Source: Nemertoderma westbladi (lineage: Eukaryota; Xenacoelomorpha; Nemertodermatida; Nemertodermatidae). From it: DNA of 64,000 bases. The stretch is taken from NCBI GenBank assembly GCA_032718475.1, contig JAUCBJ010000788.1, positions 124,001 through 188,000 of the forward strand. Direction: 5' to 3'. A program made the translations under genes and the position numbers. Under the pieces are notes generated by a model. That model was not told the origin of the DNA. It was given only the letters and a program-made list of their open reading frames with translations, and made no database searches. Positions 22,843 through 32,822 of the stretch are shown here, piece after piece. Each line of letters starts with the position of its first letter. Position 1 is the first letter of the stretch.

Positions 22843-24125
22843 ATTTACAATTATGTCCGTTGCAAATTATATCAGTTAATTATAAATCCAGAAAGTCTGA
22901 AACTATAGTGATTGCAGAATAATTCAGTTTATTTTTAGTTCAGTTTATTAAATAACATTGCTATATAGGCATCTATCATCTTATTGCTAATACATTCAGC
23001 ATTTACAGTTACTATAGCTATACATTAATATCCAACCAGTTTTTATGACTTTTTATGTCCTTTCTTTTTTCCAATTCTTTTCTTTAGACCTTTTTATACC
23101 TTTTTTTTGTCTTTTTTCATTTCTCATTATTATTTCATCTCATTTCATTTATTTCAACATATTTCAACACATTTAGTTCCACCATTTATTTCACATTTAT
23201 TTCCACATTTCATTGGGGTTATAGCCCCCCGGCTATCATCATTTGTTATAAGCGCAGCACCAGGGTACGCATCATTACATTTTCATCATCATACGTGTCA
23301 TCATTCAGGTTTATAGTAGAGTTGTCTGATTCTTTTCATCATTTCCAACTATATTCAATCATCTTCTTTGGGAAATCTTTGTCGTGGAAGGGGTGTTACG
23401 CGGCAATCTGGGATCTACAGCTGGGCTAGTTACACCGCCTATGCCCCAAACTGCGCACGTAACGGACAATGAAGACGCTGGAAGTGAAGTCACGTGGATG
23501 CACCAGGGACCCACCAGAATAACACTCCCAACAACATAAAGCTCAGTCGACGAAGTCATGTGGGATGGGGTTACGCAACATTCTGGGATCTACAGCTGGA
23601 CTAGTTACACCGCCTACGCCCCAAAATCCACGCAACGGTCCCACCAGAATAATGCGACTGAGAAACATAAAACCCTCTATCGTCGAAGTCACGTGGATGC
23701 ACCATGGACCCACCAGAATAACGGGATAGAGGGGGTGTTGCGCGGCAATCCGGGATCTACAGCTGGACTAGTTACACCGCCTACGCCCCGAACTGCGCAC
23801 GCAACGGACAACATAACATACTGCGATGAATACAATGAATTCCACTTCAAATCTTTTCCATTTCCAATAATCCAATAGCGTTGGTCCCGATGACCAAAAT
23901 CAGGGTAAACTATACATAAACGACCCTGCGTCAGTCGAAACATCTGCAGGGTGACGCTGGACTCCACATAACACACGAGGAAACACAAATACCATTGCGT
24001 GGTTACAGTTGGTTTAAGGGGGGTCCATTTTCATTGTCGATAAATCACAGTTTAAAAGAGTTTGTCAACATGATGAGAAGGGTTTACACGGGTTTATAAT
24101 TGTCACCAATGTCTGCAGCAGGATC
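22843..24125 (-). other. Spacer between accessory block and pol
   Basis: About 1.3 kb without a recognisable domain. It includes a T/C-rich tract at 23080-23230 and a threefold tandem repeat at 23386-23810. It may hold signals for expressing the downstream accessory ORFs, but none is identifiable. Confidence 0.4.
23386..23810. repeat. Tandem repeat, about 2.5 units of 165-180 bp
   Basis: The core GGGATCTACAGCTGG followed by CTAGTTACACCGCCTA recurs near 23410, 23588 and 23752. Each copy is preceded by a TTACGC/TTGCGC stretch. Between the cores, CACGTGGATGCACCA and ACCCACCAGAATAA also repeat. Confidence 0.85.
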
Positions 24126-24480
24126 TTAAGTAGGGAACTTATCACCTCTCGTAGAGTCAACACTGTCATTGCCTTCGAGAAGGCACAGCCTCTGGATAGG
24201 GCGTTGGTAGTGGCCCTTTGCCATTCGTATCGTCACAGTCCTCGCAAGTCCGTCTTTGCTCGGGTGTATTGTCACAACTCGCGCCACAGGCCAGTGGACG
24301 CGGTCTTTAAGGTCTTCTTTTACTAGTACCATGTCGCCAACTTCGACATTCCTGTAGGTGTTGTTCCACTTCCTCCTGGTCCGGAGGGTTATGAGGTACT
24401 CCTGGGCCCAGATTCTCCACCAATGCGCTGCCAACGCTTGGGCCTTCTTCCAGTTTGTATGTCTCGCGATATCGTTGGGA
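24126..24480 (-). pseudogene. Element B pol C-terminal domain (DUF5641-like), out of frame
   Basis: This frame has KKAQALAAHWWRIWAQEYL, LRTRRKWNN and VGDMVLVKEDLKDRVHWPVA, ending RPIQRLCLLEG. That is the standard C-terminus of BEL/Pao Pol downstream of the integrase core. It is shifted relative to the main pol frame. The part usually found between 'NNRP..P' and the W-rich helix appears shortened, so a small frame-changing deletion near 24480-24500 probably cut it off. Confidence 0.8.
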
Positions 24481-27400
24481 TAATGACATGCGGATAGGGA
24501 CAATGGGTCGGTTGTTCAGGGTAGCCGTGATCTCGCAGAATGTTGTGCGGAGGGTGTCATGGGTTACCCGGATGTCTCCTAGAGCGACGCGCATGGATCG
24601 TTTCACTAGGTCGATCAGTTTCTCCCATACCCCGCTCGTATGGGCTGCTAAGGGGGTCTGGAAGTGCCACTGTATCTGGTGTTCCTTCCAGACTTGGGAT
24701 GCGGTGTTATCGGTAAACCATCCCTCGATCGCCTCTCTAAGTTCTCTTTCTCCTCCCACAAAGTTTGTGCCATTATCGGAATACATGTGACGACATGTCC
24801 CATTGCTTGCCACGAACCGACGCAGAGCGTTGATGAATGCGTGTTGCGTAAGGTTCACCACAATGTCTAGATAGATTGCCCTAGACCTAAGGCACGTAAA
24901 TATGGCCCACCAGCATTTGATGTTGGATCGTCGTTCGATGACCGTAAACGGTCCGAAACAGTCCACTCCGGTGATGTAGAACGGTGGGGAATCGGGCTGT
25001 AGACGGGTGGCTGGTAAGTCGGCCATCTTTTGTGTGAGTGGTGGCGCTAAATATCTTCTGCAGGTAAAGCAACGTTTCAACACTTTCCGGATCAGTGGCT
25101 GGATGTGTGTGATCCAATATCTTTGTCTTATATTAGCTATAATCCAGTTTTGTCCTGCGTGATGGTTTTCCTCGTGACATTGTTGAATTAATAGCTTGGC
25201 TAGTGTCGAAGTTCCAGGCAGAAGCGCCGGGTATTTAACCTCATATTCGACCGGGGCATTTGCCATCCGGGTATTCAGTCGGATCAGTCCGTCCTCTCCC
25301 ATCATTGGTCTCAGTTGGTAGACTGGGCTGTCCGGTTTCAAGGTCTTGCCCGCACTGAGTTGTTCCCACTCATCGGGGAAACTTTCTCTCTGGACATATC
25401 CAACGATACACCTCTCCGCGATAATGAGTTCTTGTATACTCCGTTGAACTATCGGCTTGTTGTCTTTCCACCGTAGGAAGTTGCGAAGGGTTATAACGTG
25501 GTGGATGAGCCGTCTCATTGATGAAGTTCGCTCGATCAACAGATGTAAAGACGCCGCTGGTTGAATGATCGTCGCAACGTTATAGTGCCTGCCCGAGTCC
25601 TTTGCAGGCTCAGTCAGACAACTATAAATTTCCACTGCGTTGCTTCTATGGACTTTACGGATCTCTTTATCGTCCTCGGAGTATTTTCCGCTATCGAGTT
25701 CAGGGTCGAATCGGGTACTCCATGTTAATTGTGGCTGCTGTAGGAATTCCGGGCCTGTAAGCCAGAGTTTACTTTTACCGAGTTGTTTTGGGGTGGCGCC
25801 TCGGCTTGATAAGTCCGCTGGATTTTCTTTCCCGTTTATGTGGTGCCACTGTTCTCGGCCGGTACACTGTTTTATCTCCGTGGCTCGGTTCTCTACAAAC
25901 GTAGTGTGACGTCGGGATGGAGAGTGGAGATAGTAGAGAACGATACTCGAATCGACCCAGAAGTGTTGAGATTCGATGGGGATTCGTAGGTTCCGCATGA
26001 CCATGCGGTTCTGTCTCACTGCCCAAACTGTAGCCTGTAGCTCGAGTCTTGGAATCGTTGCTACGAATTCCCCGGATACTGTCTTGGCTTTAGAAAATAA
26101 AAAGCTCGTATCGCCGTTTCCGTCGTTGCTTAGTCTTCGTAAGAAGGTGACTACGCCGATTCCGGTATTCGAAGCATCCGAGAAGGTATGGAGCTGGAAG
26201 ATATTGGTGGGTAGTTTATCGAGGAAGAACGGTCGAGGGATCCGCATAAGATGTAGGTGTTCGAGCTGGTCCGTCCATTTTCTCCATTTGACGCTGAGGT
26301 GTGGGGGGAGTTCTTCATCCCATCCCAGTCCTTCTATCCACATTTCTTTAATCAGGTTCATTCTGGCCAAGGTTACCGGAGATATGAAATTTAGTGGGTC
26401 AAAGATTGTGCTTTTTATCGACAAACATCCCCTTTTCATCATAGGCTTGGGTAGGGGTTTATATTTGAAAATAAATTCGTTTGATTCTATGTCCCATTCA
26501 ATACCGAGTACACGGTGTTCCACATCCTCTGAGTACATTTTGTTGTTGTCCAGTCGGATGTCCTCCGGAAACTTTTCCATAAGTTTCTTGTCGTGGGATC
26601 TGAACTTCACGAGTGGGAAACCTCCTTTCTTTAAACATTCTACCATCCCCATTGCTAGCCGATATGCCTCATCCACATTGTCTGCGCCAGCGCATCCGTC
26701 ATCCACGTAGAAGCATCGTCGGATGGTTTCTATGACGGTAGGAGGGAACTCGTTTTCGCACATGGTTGCCGTCTTTTTCAGCATGTCACTACATGCTACC
26801 GGCGAGTCCTTAGTGCCGAAGATCCTGACGATCATACGCATTACGTCTACATCCTTCATTGTAAGTTGACTAATCTCCTGTTGAGTTAGTATTTTATCCG
26901 TCCATAGGATACGTAGACAATCTGAGTCTCTTGGTAGCGTACGAACTTGGTAAAACATGGCTTTGATGTCGCAGGTGAATGCTATCCGGTTTTCCCTGAA
27001 CCTGATCAATACGCCAATGAGTGTACTATATATGTTGGGCCCCGTATAAAGCTGACTATTCAGGGATTTGCCTTGATACATAGCAGCGGCATCATTAACT
27101 ACTCGGATTTTACCACCCTTCCGGGCTTCTACCACGTAGTGGGTTGGAAGATAATATGTTCTTTTACCCCCTTGCAGTTCATTCCGTGGTACCATTTCTG
27201 CTAATCCGTCGTCGAGATATCCTTGGATTACGGTATTATATTTCTCCTTTATCTCAGGTTGGTCATTCAGCCGGCGTAGAATCCCCTTAAGTCGCCTAAG
27301 GGCCATGTTGGCGTTGTTTGCCATTGGTTTATTTGGGTCCTTCCACAACATGGGGGAACACCAGTGTCCGTCGTTGAACGTGGCCTGGTCCAGGACGTCC

Positions 27401-28119
27401 ATACAATATCGATCCTCCTCGGACGGGTTTTCGTCCTTTTCAGCGAACTCTTGGGTCTCTAGATTAAAGTATTTAGTCATCTCTTGCTGGGTTTTTTCGG
27501 TCTCAAGAAATAAATCCTCATCGAGGTCTGTAGCTGAGCAATAACCCACGGATGTTGCATTTTCTTTAATCTGACATTTAGGAAGGTATGTATAGGTGTC
27601 AGTAGTCTCTTCCTTGATGCCGCAGAGGGTCCATCCCATTATTGTTCGTTCAGCGTAAAAGCCGTCATCCTTCTTTATGGATCGGGCGACATCTCCGGTT
27701 GGTATGTGTAATTCCGGTGTATCAAGTCCGATCAGTAGGGTGATGCGGTTTACGTCCAACTGCGGACACCTCAGATCTACATCGTCTCGGTCCAATTGTA
27801 TGAGGGGGGCGTACTCGGCTGATTGTCGGAACCGCACTCGGAGGTCTGTGTGTACCAAGGCGTTCTTGATGGTTAGCTTAACCGTTTCGTAGCCCTTCAT
27901 TACTCCTTCCATCTGGAGTTGCACCTCCCCGGACTCTACCTCTCTGTTATTGGTGATGGTTTGTATGGGCCGTTTACAAGGTTCATATTCTAGGCCGAGT
28001 TGCTCGAGGAAATCCCGGTCGATGATGGTTCCGTCAGACCCGTTATCAAGGAACGCGAGCGTCGTCAGGGATTTGCCGACTCCTTGAATCCTTACTGGGA
28101 TTACCTTTGCGAAGACCAT
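24307..28119 (-). CDS. pol: Element B pol: protease, reverse transcriptase, RNase H, integrase
   Basis: An open frame of 1270 codons. An aspartic protease (DUF1758 type) opens it, with FLDNGSDGTIID at about residue 25 and a conserved 'LLIGLDTPEL'. RT follows, with FTCDIKAMFYQV near 385 and YVDDGC near 470. The Peptidase_A17/RNase H-like region has LHTFSDASNTGIGVV and DLSSRGATP. The integrase has an H2C2 zinc site (HEENHHAGQ...CFTCRR, about 983-1018) and a DDE core: D in GVDCFGP (about 1051), D in SDNGTNFVG (about 1114) and E in SGVWEK (about 1159). After about 24490 the frame runs into unrelated codons and the true C-terminus is out of frame. The frame is open for some way upstream of the first ATG and overlaps the gag end, so pol may be made by frameshifting. 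All catalytic motifs look intact, but the C-terminal domain is lost from this frame. Confidence 0.95.
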   Translation of the reverse strand: MVFAKVIPVRIQGVGKSLTTLAFLDNGSDGTIIDRDFLEQLGLEYEPCKRPIQTITNNREVESGEVQLQMEGVMKGYETVKLTIKNALVHTDLRVRFRQSAEYAPLIQLDRDDVDLRCPQLDVNRITLLIGLDTPELHIPTGDVARSIKKDDGFYAERTIMGWTLCGIKEETTDTYTYLPKCQIKENATSVGYCSATDLDEDLFLETEKTQQEMTKYFNLETQEFAEKDENPSEEDRYCMDVLDQATFNDGHWCSPMLWKDPNKPMANNANMALRRLKGILRRLNDQPEIKEKYNTVIQGYLDDGLAEMVPRNELQGGKRTYYLPTHYVVEARKGGKIRVVNDAAAMYQGKSLNSQLYTGPNIYSTLIGVLIRFRENRIAFTCDIKAMFYQVRTLPRDSDCLRILWTDKILTQQEISQLTMKDVDVMRMIVRIFGTKDSPVACSDMLKKTATMCENEFPPTVIETIRRCFYVDDGCAGADNVDEAYRLAMGMVECLKKGGFPLVKFRSHDKKLMEKFPEDIRLDNNKMYSEDVEHRVLGIEWDIESNEFIFKYKPLPKPMMKRGCLSIKSTIFDPLNFISPVTLARMNLIKEMWIEGLGWDEELPPHLSVKWRKWTDQLEHLHLMRIPRPFFLDKLPTNIFQLHTFSDASNTGIGVVTFLRRLSNDGNGDTSFLFSKAKTVSGEFVATIPRLELQATVWAVRQNRMVMRNLRIPIESQHFWVDSSIVLYYLHSPSRRHTTFVENRATEIKQCTGREQWHHINGKENPADLSSRGATPKQLGKSKLWLTGPEFLQQPQLTWSTRFDPELDSGKYSEDDKEIRKVHRSNAVEIYSCLTEPAKDSGRHYNVATIIQPAASLHLLIERTSSMRRLIHHVITLRNFLRWKDNKPIVQRSIQELIIAERCIVGYVQRESFPDEWEQLSAGKTLKPDSPVYQLRPMMGEDGLIRLNTRMANAPVEYEVKYPALLPGTSTLAKLLIQQCHEENHHAGQNWIIANIRQRYWITHIQPLIRKVLKRCFTCRRYLAPPLTQKMADLPATRLQPDSPPFYITGVDCFGPFTVIERRSNIKCWWAIFTCLRSRAIYLDIVVNLTQHAFINALRRFVASNGTCRHMYSDNGTNFVGGERELREAIEGWFTDNTASQVWKEHQIQWHFQTPLAAHTSGVWEKLIDLVKRSMRVALGDIRVTHDTLRTTFCEITATLNNRPIVPIRMSLSQRYRETYKLEEGPSVGSALVENLGPGVPHNPPDQEEVEQHLQECRSWRHGTSKRRP

Positions 28120-28160
28120 GTAACGGCGATTTATAAGATTAATCGTGGCTGAAATATTTG

Positions 28161-30662
28161 TTACTTGTGGTGTATCGGTGGAGATTTTAAATGGGTTGGT
28201 TTCTCTCCGTTGGGTTGTCCGGGTTCCTTTAAAAACGTGGTTTGTTTCTCCTCTTCACTTGGCTTCGATCCGAAAGGGGAGGGTGTAGTGAAATCGAAGT
28301 TTGTGGGGATGTGGAGGAGCGTGTGATGACGTAGGTCATTACAGACCGCACAGCACGATCTTTGGTCACAATCCCGAACATAGTGACCTGTTCCAAGACA
28401 CCGGAAGCATCCTCGGTGTTTCATTATCGCCTCGAAGCGTGGGACGAGTTCGGCGAACTGGAACTTCCTGCAGAATTCCACTTTATGTTTCTCTCCACAG
28501 AAGAGACAGAGGAGGGAGTTTGTGATGCCTTCCCTCTCGCGTGCCCAATTCGCAAGGTAACACGCCCATTCCTCGGCTGATGTCGGTTCCTCGTAGTCTT
28601 CGTCGTCGGAATCCTCGGCCATGGTGGTGGCCATCGTAATCACCGGAGGAGGGCAAAATCTCGGTTTCTGAGTGGGTGTCTTACTCCTGGAGTTGTTCTC
28701 TATTCCGTCCAACTTGGCGAGACTCTGTTTCGAGAACATCGAGTCATTCATGGCTTCAGAGATATCGTCCAGGAATGCTGACATTTCGAGGAAGCTGGGA
28801 TCTCGATCTGGGTGTCTGCGCCAGAGATCTACGCATTTATACGCCCACTTACTTTGTAACCATCCGGGGAATTTCCGGGCGATCTGTCGGAGGTTTAGAA
28901 TGTTGTTCACTTGTTCCTCCTTATTTAATGGTTTCAGAGTGTAGTAGGCATCCTTCATCGAGTCCGAGAAATCTTGGATATTCTGTGGGTCCCCTAGGGA
29001 TCCCGCATCCTGGATCAGTTTCTCGAGGGTTTTATTAATTATAGTCCCGATATTTCCGTATCTTTTATCTAGAGTCTTCCATGCGTCATAGTATGCTTCA
29101 TGAGCTCCTCCTTCAAAGCATGCGATAATTCGGCGTGGTTTGTCACCCAGGTATTGTGATAAATATACCAGTTTCTGTGCGTCGGCTATGTCCGTTGATC
29201 CAATCTGCGCAAAGAACCGTTTCTTGAATCTGAGGTAATCGACGGGATCTCCTTCGAAGGTGCGGATCTCCATCTTGGGCATGGAGAGGCGGTTTTCCAA
29301 TGCCCGGATAATGCCGACGTCGTCAGAACTGGAATGACTAGGGGGGTTATAATTATCGGCACTCTCTCCCATACACGATGGATCGATGATAGGTGGAGTT
29401 TTAATGATGACGCGGCTACGGCTTTGTGGTGTGGACGTAAACAGGTTGTTGGATCGGGGAGTGGCGATCCGTTCCGAGTCCTTTTCAGGCTCGTACTTGG
29501 GGACGCTCGGGACCGTAGAAGTGGCTGGGATATAAGGTTCCTCATTCTTTAGCGTAGCCGGTGGGAGATGGAACACCAGTGCTTGTGCCGATAACGTAGA
29601 CTGTATGGTAGGCGGGAACTCGGGTTTCGGGGGTTTCACCGCCGGTGTCGTTAATGACTTTTCTAATTCCGGTACCGGTATTGGTTCATAATTCTGATCT
29701 ATATCCCTTTCCCAGTCCTCGTAGAGTTGAATATCTCGTTCTATAAGTGCGGCTTCGTACTCCGCGAGTTTCGCGATATCCGCATTCTTTTTGTGTATAA
29801 AAATCGCTTGGGCCTCGGCGTGTTGTTTACGCATTTCAGCTTCCCATTTACGTTGTTCGATCTCTTGTTGGGCCTCTCGTTCACGTTGTTTAGCTTCCTG
29901 ATCACGTTGCTCGGCCTGTCGTTTGGCCTCTCGTTCATGTTGTTCAGCTTCCTGTTCACGTTGTTTAGCTTCCTGTTCACGTTGCTCGGCCTGTCGTTTG
30001 GCCGCTTGCTCGGCCTCTTGTTTTTGCATTTCGGTGGCCATTACATCTTGCTCGGTTCGCAGTTGAACATACTCATCTTCCATCCGAGCTTTGAGGGCTA
30101 ATGCCTTCTGTTCTCGTAGCTGATCTCGGAGTGGCGGCCCCCCTTGAGAACTGCGCGCTGAGCAGGATATCTCGCTCCTAGCGCTGGAGCGCTGGTGTCT
30201 TGAGGACCCCGTTTTCTTTCGATGAATTGTGGTCCTGGTGTTGGAGGTTCGCACCGATTCTGCGTCTGTTCTTTCAGTTCTCTTGTAGTACTGTTCTTCG
30301 TAGCCTCTCACGAGGCTAAGGGTCCTCCGGTGTTGTTTGCGGAATTCGTCTAGGCGTGCAACGTGTTCTTCCAATTTGGGATAATTTACCTGGTCAGTGG
30401 CGGGGATGAGTTCTTGGTACGCCTGTATCATTCTCTCATATCTTTGTAAGATACTTTGAATACTCTGAAGCTGAGTTTGTATCTCGTTGAGGGGGGTTTC
30501 GACTCCCTTGAGTTGTTTCTCTATACGTTGATACGCTCGTGTGACTCCGCCTTTGAGAGCACCTAGTCGACGAGCCATGTTCTTGATGTTCTGTACCTCG
30601 TCGGTTTCCGAGTCTGTGTGGTGATCCATCTCATCGGTATCGGATACGTTATTTGTCGTCAT
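28161..30662 (-). CDS. gag: Element B gag (833 aa)
   Basis: An intact ORF encoding the structural protein. The N-terminal 200 residues are helical and acidic/basic (IEKQLKGVETPLNEIQTQLQ). A long charged coiled coil of the EQREQEAKQ type spans about residues 200-280, then a Pro-rich linker. The DUF1759 core (MEIRTFEGDPVDYLRFKKRF) starts near 470 and runs to about 640. Three zinc knuckles follow at about 715-785: CLFCGEKHKVEFC, CFRCLGTGHYVRDC and CAVCNDLRHHTLLH. The start ATG overlaps the stop of a small upstream ORF (ATGA). It ends 42 nt before the first pol ATG, in a different frame. Confidence 0.95.
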   Translation of the reverse strand: MTTNNVSDTDEMDHHTDSETDEVQNIKNMARRLGALKGGVTRAYQRIEKQLKGVETPLNEIQTQLQSIQSILQRYERMIQAYQELIPATDQVNYPKLEEHVARLDEFRKQHRRTLSLVRGYEEQYYKRTERTDAESVRTSNTRTTIHRKKTGSSRHQRSSARSEISCSARSSQGGPPLRDQLREQKALALKARMEDEYVQLRTEQDVMATEMQKQEAEQAAKRQAEQREQEAKQREQEAEQHEREAKRQAEQRDQEAKQREREAQQEIEQRKWEAEMRKQHAEAQAIFIHKKNADIAKLAEYEAALIERDIQLYEDWERDIDQNYEPIPVPELEKSLTTPAVKPPKPEFPPTIQSTLSAQALVFHLPPATLKNEEPYIPATSTVPSVPKYEPEKDSERIATPRSNNLFTSTPQSRSRVIIKTPPIIDPSCMGESADNYNPPSHSSSDDVGIIRALENRLSMPKMEIRTFEGDPVDYLRFKKRFFAQIGSTDIADAQKLVYLSQYLGDKPRRIIACFEGGAHEAYYDAWKTLDKRYGNIGTIINKTLEKLIQDAGSLGDPQNIQDFSDSMKDAYYTLKPLNKEEQVNNILNLRQIARKFPGWLQSKWAYKCVDLWRRHPDRDPSFLEMSAFLDDISEAMNDSMFSKQSLAKLDGIENNSRSKTPTQKPRFCPPPVITMATTMAEDSDDEDYEEPTSAEEWACYLANWAREREGITNSLLCLFCGEKHKVEFCRKFQFAELVPRFEAIMKHRGCFRCLGTGHYVRDCDQRSCCAVCNDLRHHTLLHIPTNFDFTTPSPFGSKPSEEEKQTTFLKEPGQPNGEKPTHLKSPPIHHK

Positions 30663-30850
30663 TGTAGCACCTCGTCGATAGCTAGATATGCGATGTCGTA
30701 AAACAGTTCCTCGTAGGTATTGTACTCAGCTTGGACCACCCGAACGGTAATCCTGAATCGTCCGACGTTCGTTCCTTGTACTTCAACCTCGACGTGCCAG
30801 ATTCCTGGCTCAACTTGGATTATATCAATGGGTGTGATCGATACTTCCAT
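30659..30850 (-). CDS. Small ORF overlapping the gag start (63 aa)
   Basis: It encodes a short acidic, beta-rich peptide (IIQVEPGIWHVEVEVQG...). Its TGA overlaps the gag ATG as ATGA. This arrangement can allow termination-reinitiation, and the ORF could instead be a regulatory uORF. No family is recognised. Another overlapping frame (30820-31104) runs into the leader and looks less like a gene. Confidence 0.35.
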   Translation of the reverse strand: MEVSITPIDIIQVEPGIWHVEVEVQGTNVGRFRITVRVVQAEYNTYEELFYDIAYLAIDEVLQ

Positions 30851-31039
30851 TCCCTGTTAACAACTCTCCAAATATGTGATCTGTCGACTACGAGTTGGTT
30901 AGATTGAGTTTGTTGATTAATTAAACCACGACTTAGTCTTAACTCAAATACCAGAGTTTCCTCGTAGTGGGTGCTGGCAAGCATGTAGAGAGTTTTGAAG
31001 AGTATTGTAGGATTCTCAACTTCCACCATTTGCAGTTGG

Positions 31040-31136
31040 CCGCGTTTTATTCTCAATTTTGACACCCTGTCAAAATTGACCGTATTAATTCTCAATTTTG
31101 ACACCCTATCAAAATTGACCGTTTAATTCTCAATTT
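31040..31136 (-). promoter_or_regulatory. Element B leader with duplicated palindromes
   Basis: Directly inside the 5' LTR, a unit of about 38 bp (ATTCTCAATTTTGACACCCT) repeats two and a half times. It contains the palindrome CAATTTTGACA-CCC-TGTCAAAATTG at 31054-31078 and a near copy at 31092-31116. A primer-binding site should lie here, but I see no sequence starting with TGG right after the LTR, so the priming tRNA is undetermined. Confidence 0.6.
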
Positions 31137-32822
31137 TGTTGCCGTTATCCCGACACCAGGGGGGAAAAACGCCGATGCTGGAGGCGGGGCTTTACAGACC
31201 ACGGAGTCCCGGCCAGTCACCGGATATTGATTGTGGAGAAGGAGGAATTTCTTAGATGCAGGATTGCGGTTAAGGAAAAGTTGCATTGGTTGGATATACT
31301 CTTTAATGTAACTTCCTATAGTTGAACCCTGTTCAACATCATTGAACCCTGATTGAGAATTAATTGGGCTTCCCCAAATCAATATACACCAAATATTCAC
31401 AATAATTATACACGACAATATAAATCCCTACAGTATATTATTTAATTACCCACTGTTCGCTCAGATTTTAGCCTAACTAATGTTCCCCAGATTTTCCCTC
31501 GGTCCAAGTCTTGATGCCGTAGTGTCGGATGTCGGTCGACCCTGTCGCGTGTCCGTTCCACCCCTCCCGAACCCCGAAGGGATCGATCATCGAGAACCAG
31601 CACGGCTTGGCTAAGGGTCGGTCCAGTCGGTAGACTCTGTCGCGTATCCGTACCACCCCTCTCGAACCCCGAAGGGATCGGTCATCGAGAACCAGTACGG
31701 CTTGGCTAAGAGTCTGTCGTGTCGGTGGACCCATTCGCGTGTCCGTCCCACCCCTCCCGAACCCTGAAGGGTTCGATCATCGAGAACCCGGCTTGGCTAG
31801 GGGTCCGTCGGTTCATCGCAGAGACCCAACCACCTAGGCTTTCCGAGTCCTTATTCAGGCTCGTAGTCGCTTCGGCAGCCGAGAAACTGCTCCGAACTGT
31901 CGGTAGGCCAGTAGAGTCCAGTCCTTTGTCTTTCAACCCTGTCGCGTGTCCGTCCCACCCCTCACGAACCCTGAAGGGAACGATCATCGAGAACCAGTAC
32001 GGCTTGGCTAAGGGGTCTGTCGTCGGTTCCCGTCGCAAATCCCTAGTACAAGCAGCCGGCGTTACGATGTCCTTTTCAGGCTCGTAATAACTGCTGTTGA
32101 CCAGAGACCGCTAAGGGCAGTCCTCGTCAAACCCTTCCGCCCTTTCGCGTGTCCGTCCCACCCCTCGCAAACCCCGAAGGGATCGGTCATCGAGAACCAG
32201 TACGGCTTGGCTAAGGGGTCTGTCGTCGGTTCCCGTCGCAAATCCCTAGTACAAGCAGCCGGCGTTACGATGTCCTTTTCAGGCTCGTAATAACTGCTGT
32301 TGACCAGAGACCGCTAAGGGCAGTCCTCGTCAAACCCTTCCGCCCTTTCGCGTGTCCGTCCCACCCCTCGCAAACCCCGAAGGGATCGGTCATCGAGAAC
32401 CAGTACGGCTTGGCTAAGGGGGCTGTCGTTTCCCGTCGCAAATCCCTGACACAAGCAGCTGGCGTTTTCAGGCTCGTAATAACTGCTGTTTGCCAGGGAC
32501 CGCTAAGGGCAGTCCTTGTCCTTTAGGCCTGGCGCGTTACCAAATCTACCTCTACAGGCAGCAGGAAGTTGGCCAGGGCCTAATAGTACTCAGGCTAACC
32601 TGAATACTGCTTAATTTTGTCTCCCACCCCTGGCCCTTATAAACATGAAATTATTCCCGTACCCTGTAAGTCGCCCCAATATTCGCCCATAAATCGCCCC
32701 CAGTTCATAGAGTGTGCCCAAAACCCATGGTCCCGCACCCAGTAGTGATATCGGAATAATCATTTTAAATAAATACAAAAAATATTCAACTCGTGTTATG
32801 AAAAGTTGAAATACCGCGAACA
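31137..32822 (-). repeat. Element B 5' LTR (right)
   Basis: It matches 18559-20069 throughout. The plus-strand ends are TGTTGCCG and CCGCGAACA. It carries six copies of the 70-80 bp core found in the other LTR. One segment of about 200 bp (about 32140-32340) is duplicated here but not in the other LTR. Short indels also differ. Confidence 0.95.
32634..32644 (-). promoter_or_regulatory. TATA-like box in the 5' LTR
   Basis: On the minus strand CATGTTTATAAGGGCC lies about 180 bp into the LTR. The same sequence is in the other LTR near 19884-19894. It is a plausible promoter element, judged by motif and position only. Confidence 0.3.

Larger units (their letters stand above)
18559..32822 (-). 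mobile_element. Element B: complete BEL/Pao LTR retrotransposon with accessory ORFs after pol
   Basis: It is bounded by direct repeats of 1511 bp (18559-20069) and 1686 bp (31137-32822). Both have TGTT/AACA ends, and ATCTT target duplications flank the whole. Order on the minus strand: 5' LTR (right), leader with palindromes, a small upstream ORF, gag (833 codons), pol (protease, RT, RNase H, integrase), a 1.3-kb spacer with a tandem repeat, an exonuclease-like and zinc-knuckle coding block, a polypurine tract and the 3' LTR. At about 14.3 kb it is large for a BEL/Pao element, owing to the long LTRs and the accessory block. The LTRs differ by scattered substitutions plus indels, so the insertion is fairly young. 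It sits inside the protease region of element C. Confidence 0.95.

Noticed and set aside
25976-26710. Plus-strand 244-codon frame
   Set aside because: It is antisense to the intact RT/RNase H part of element B pol and has no domain of its own.
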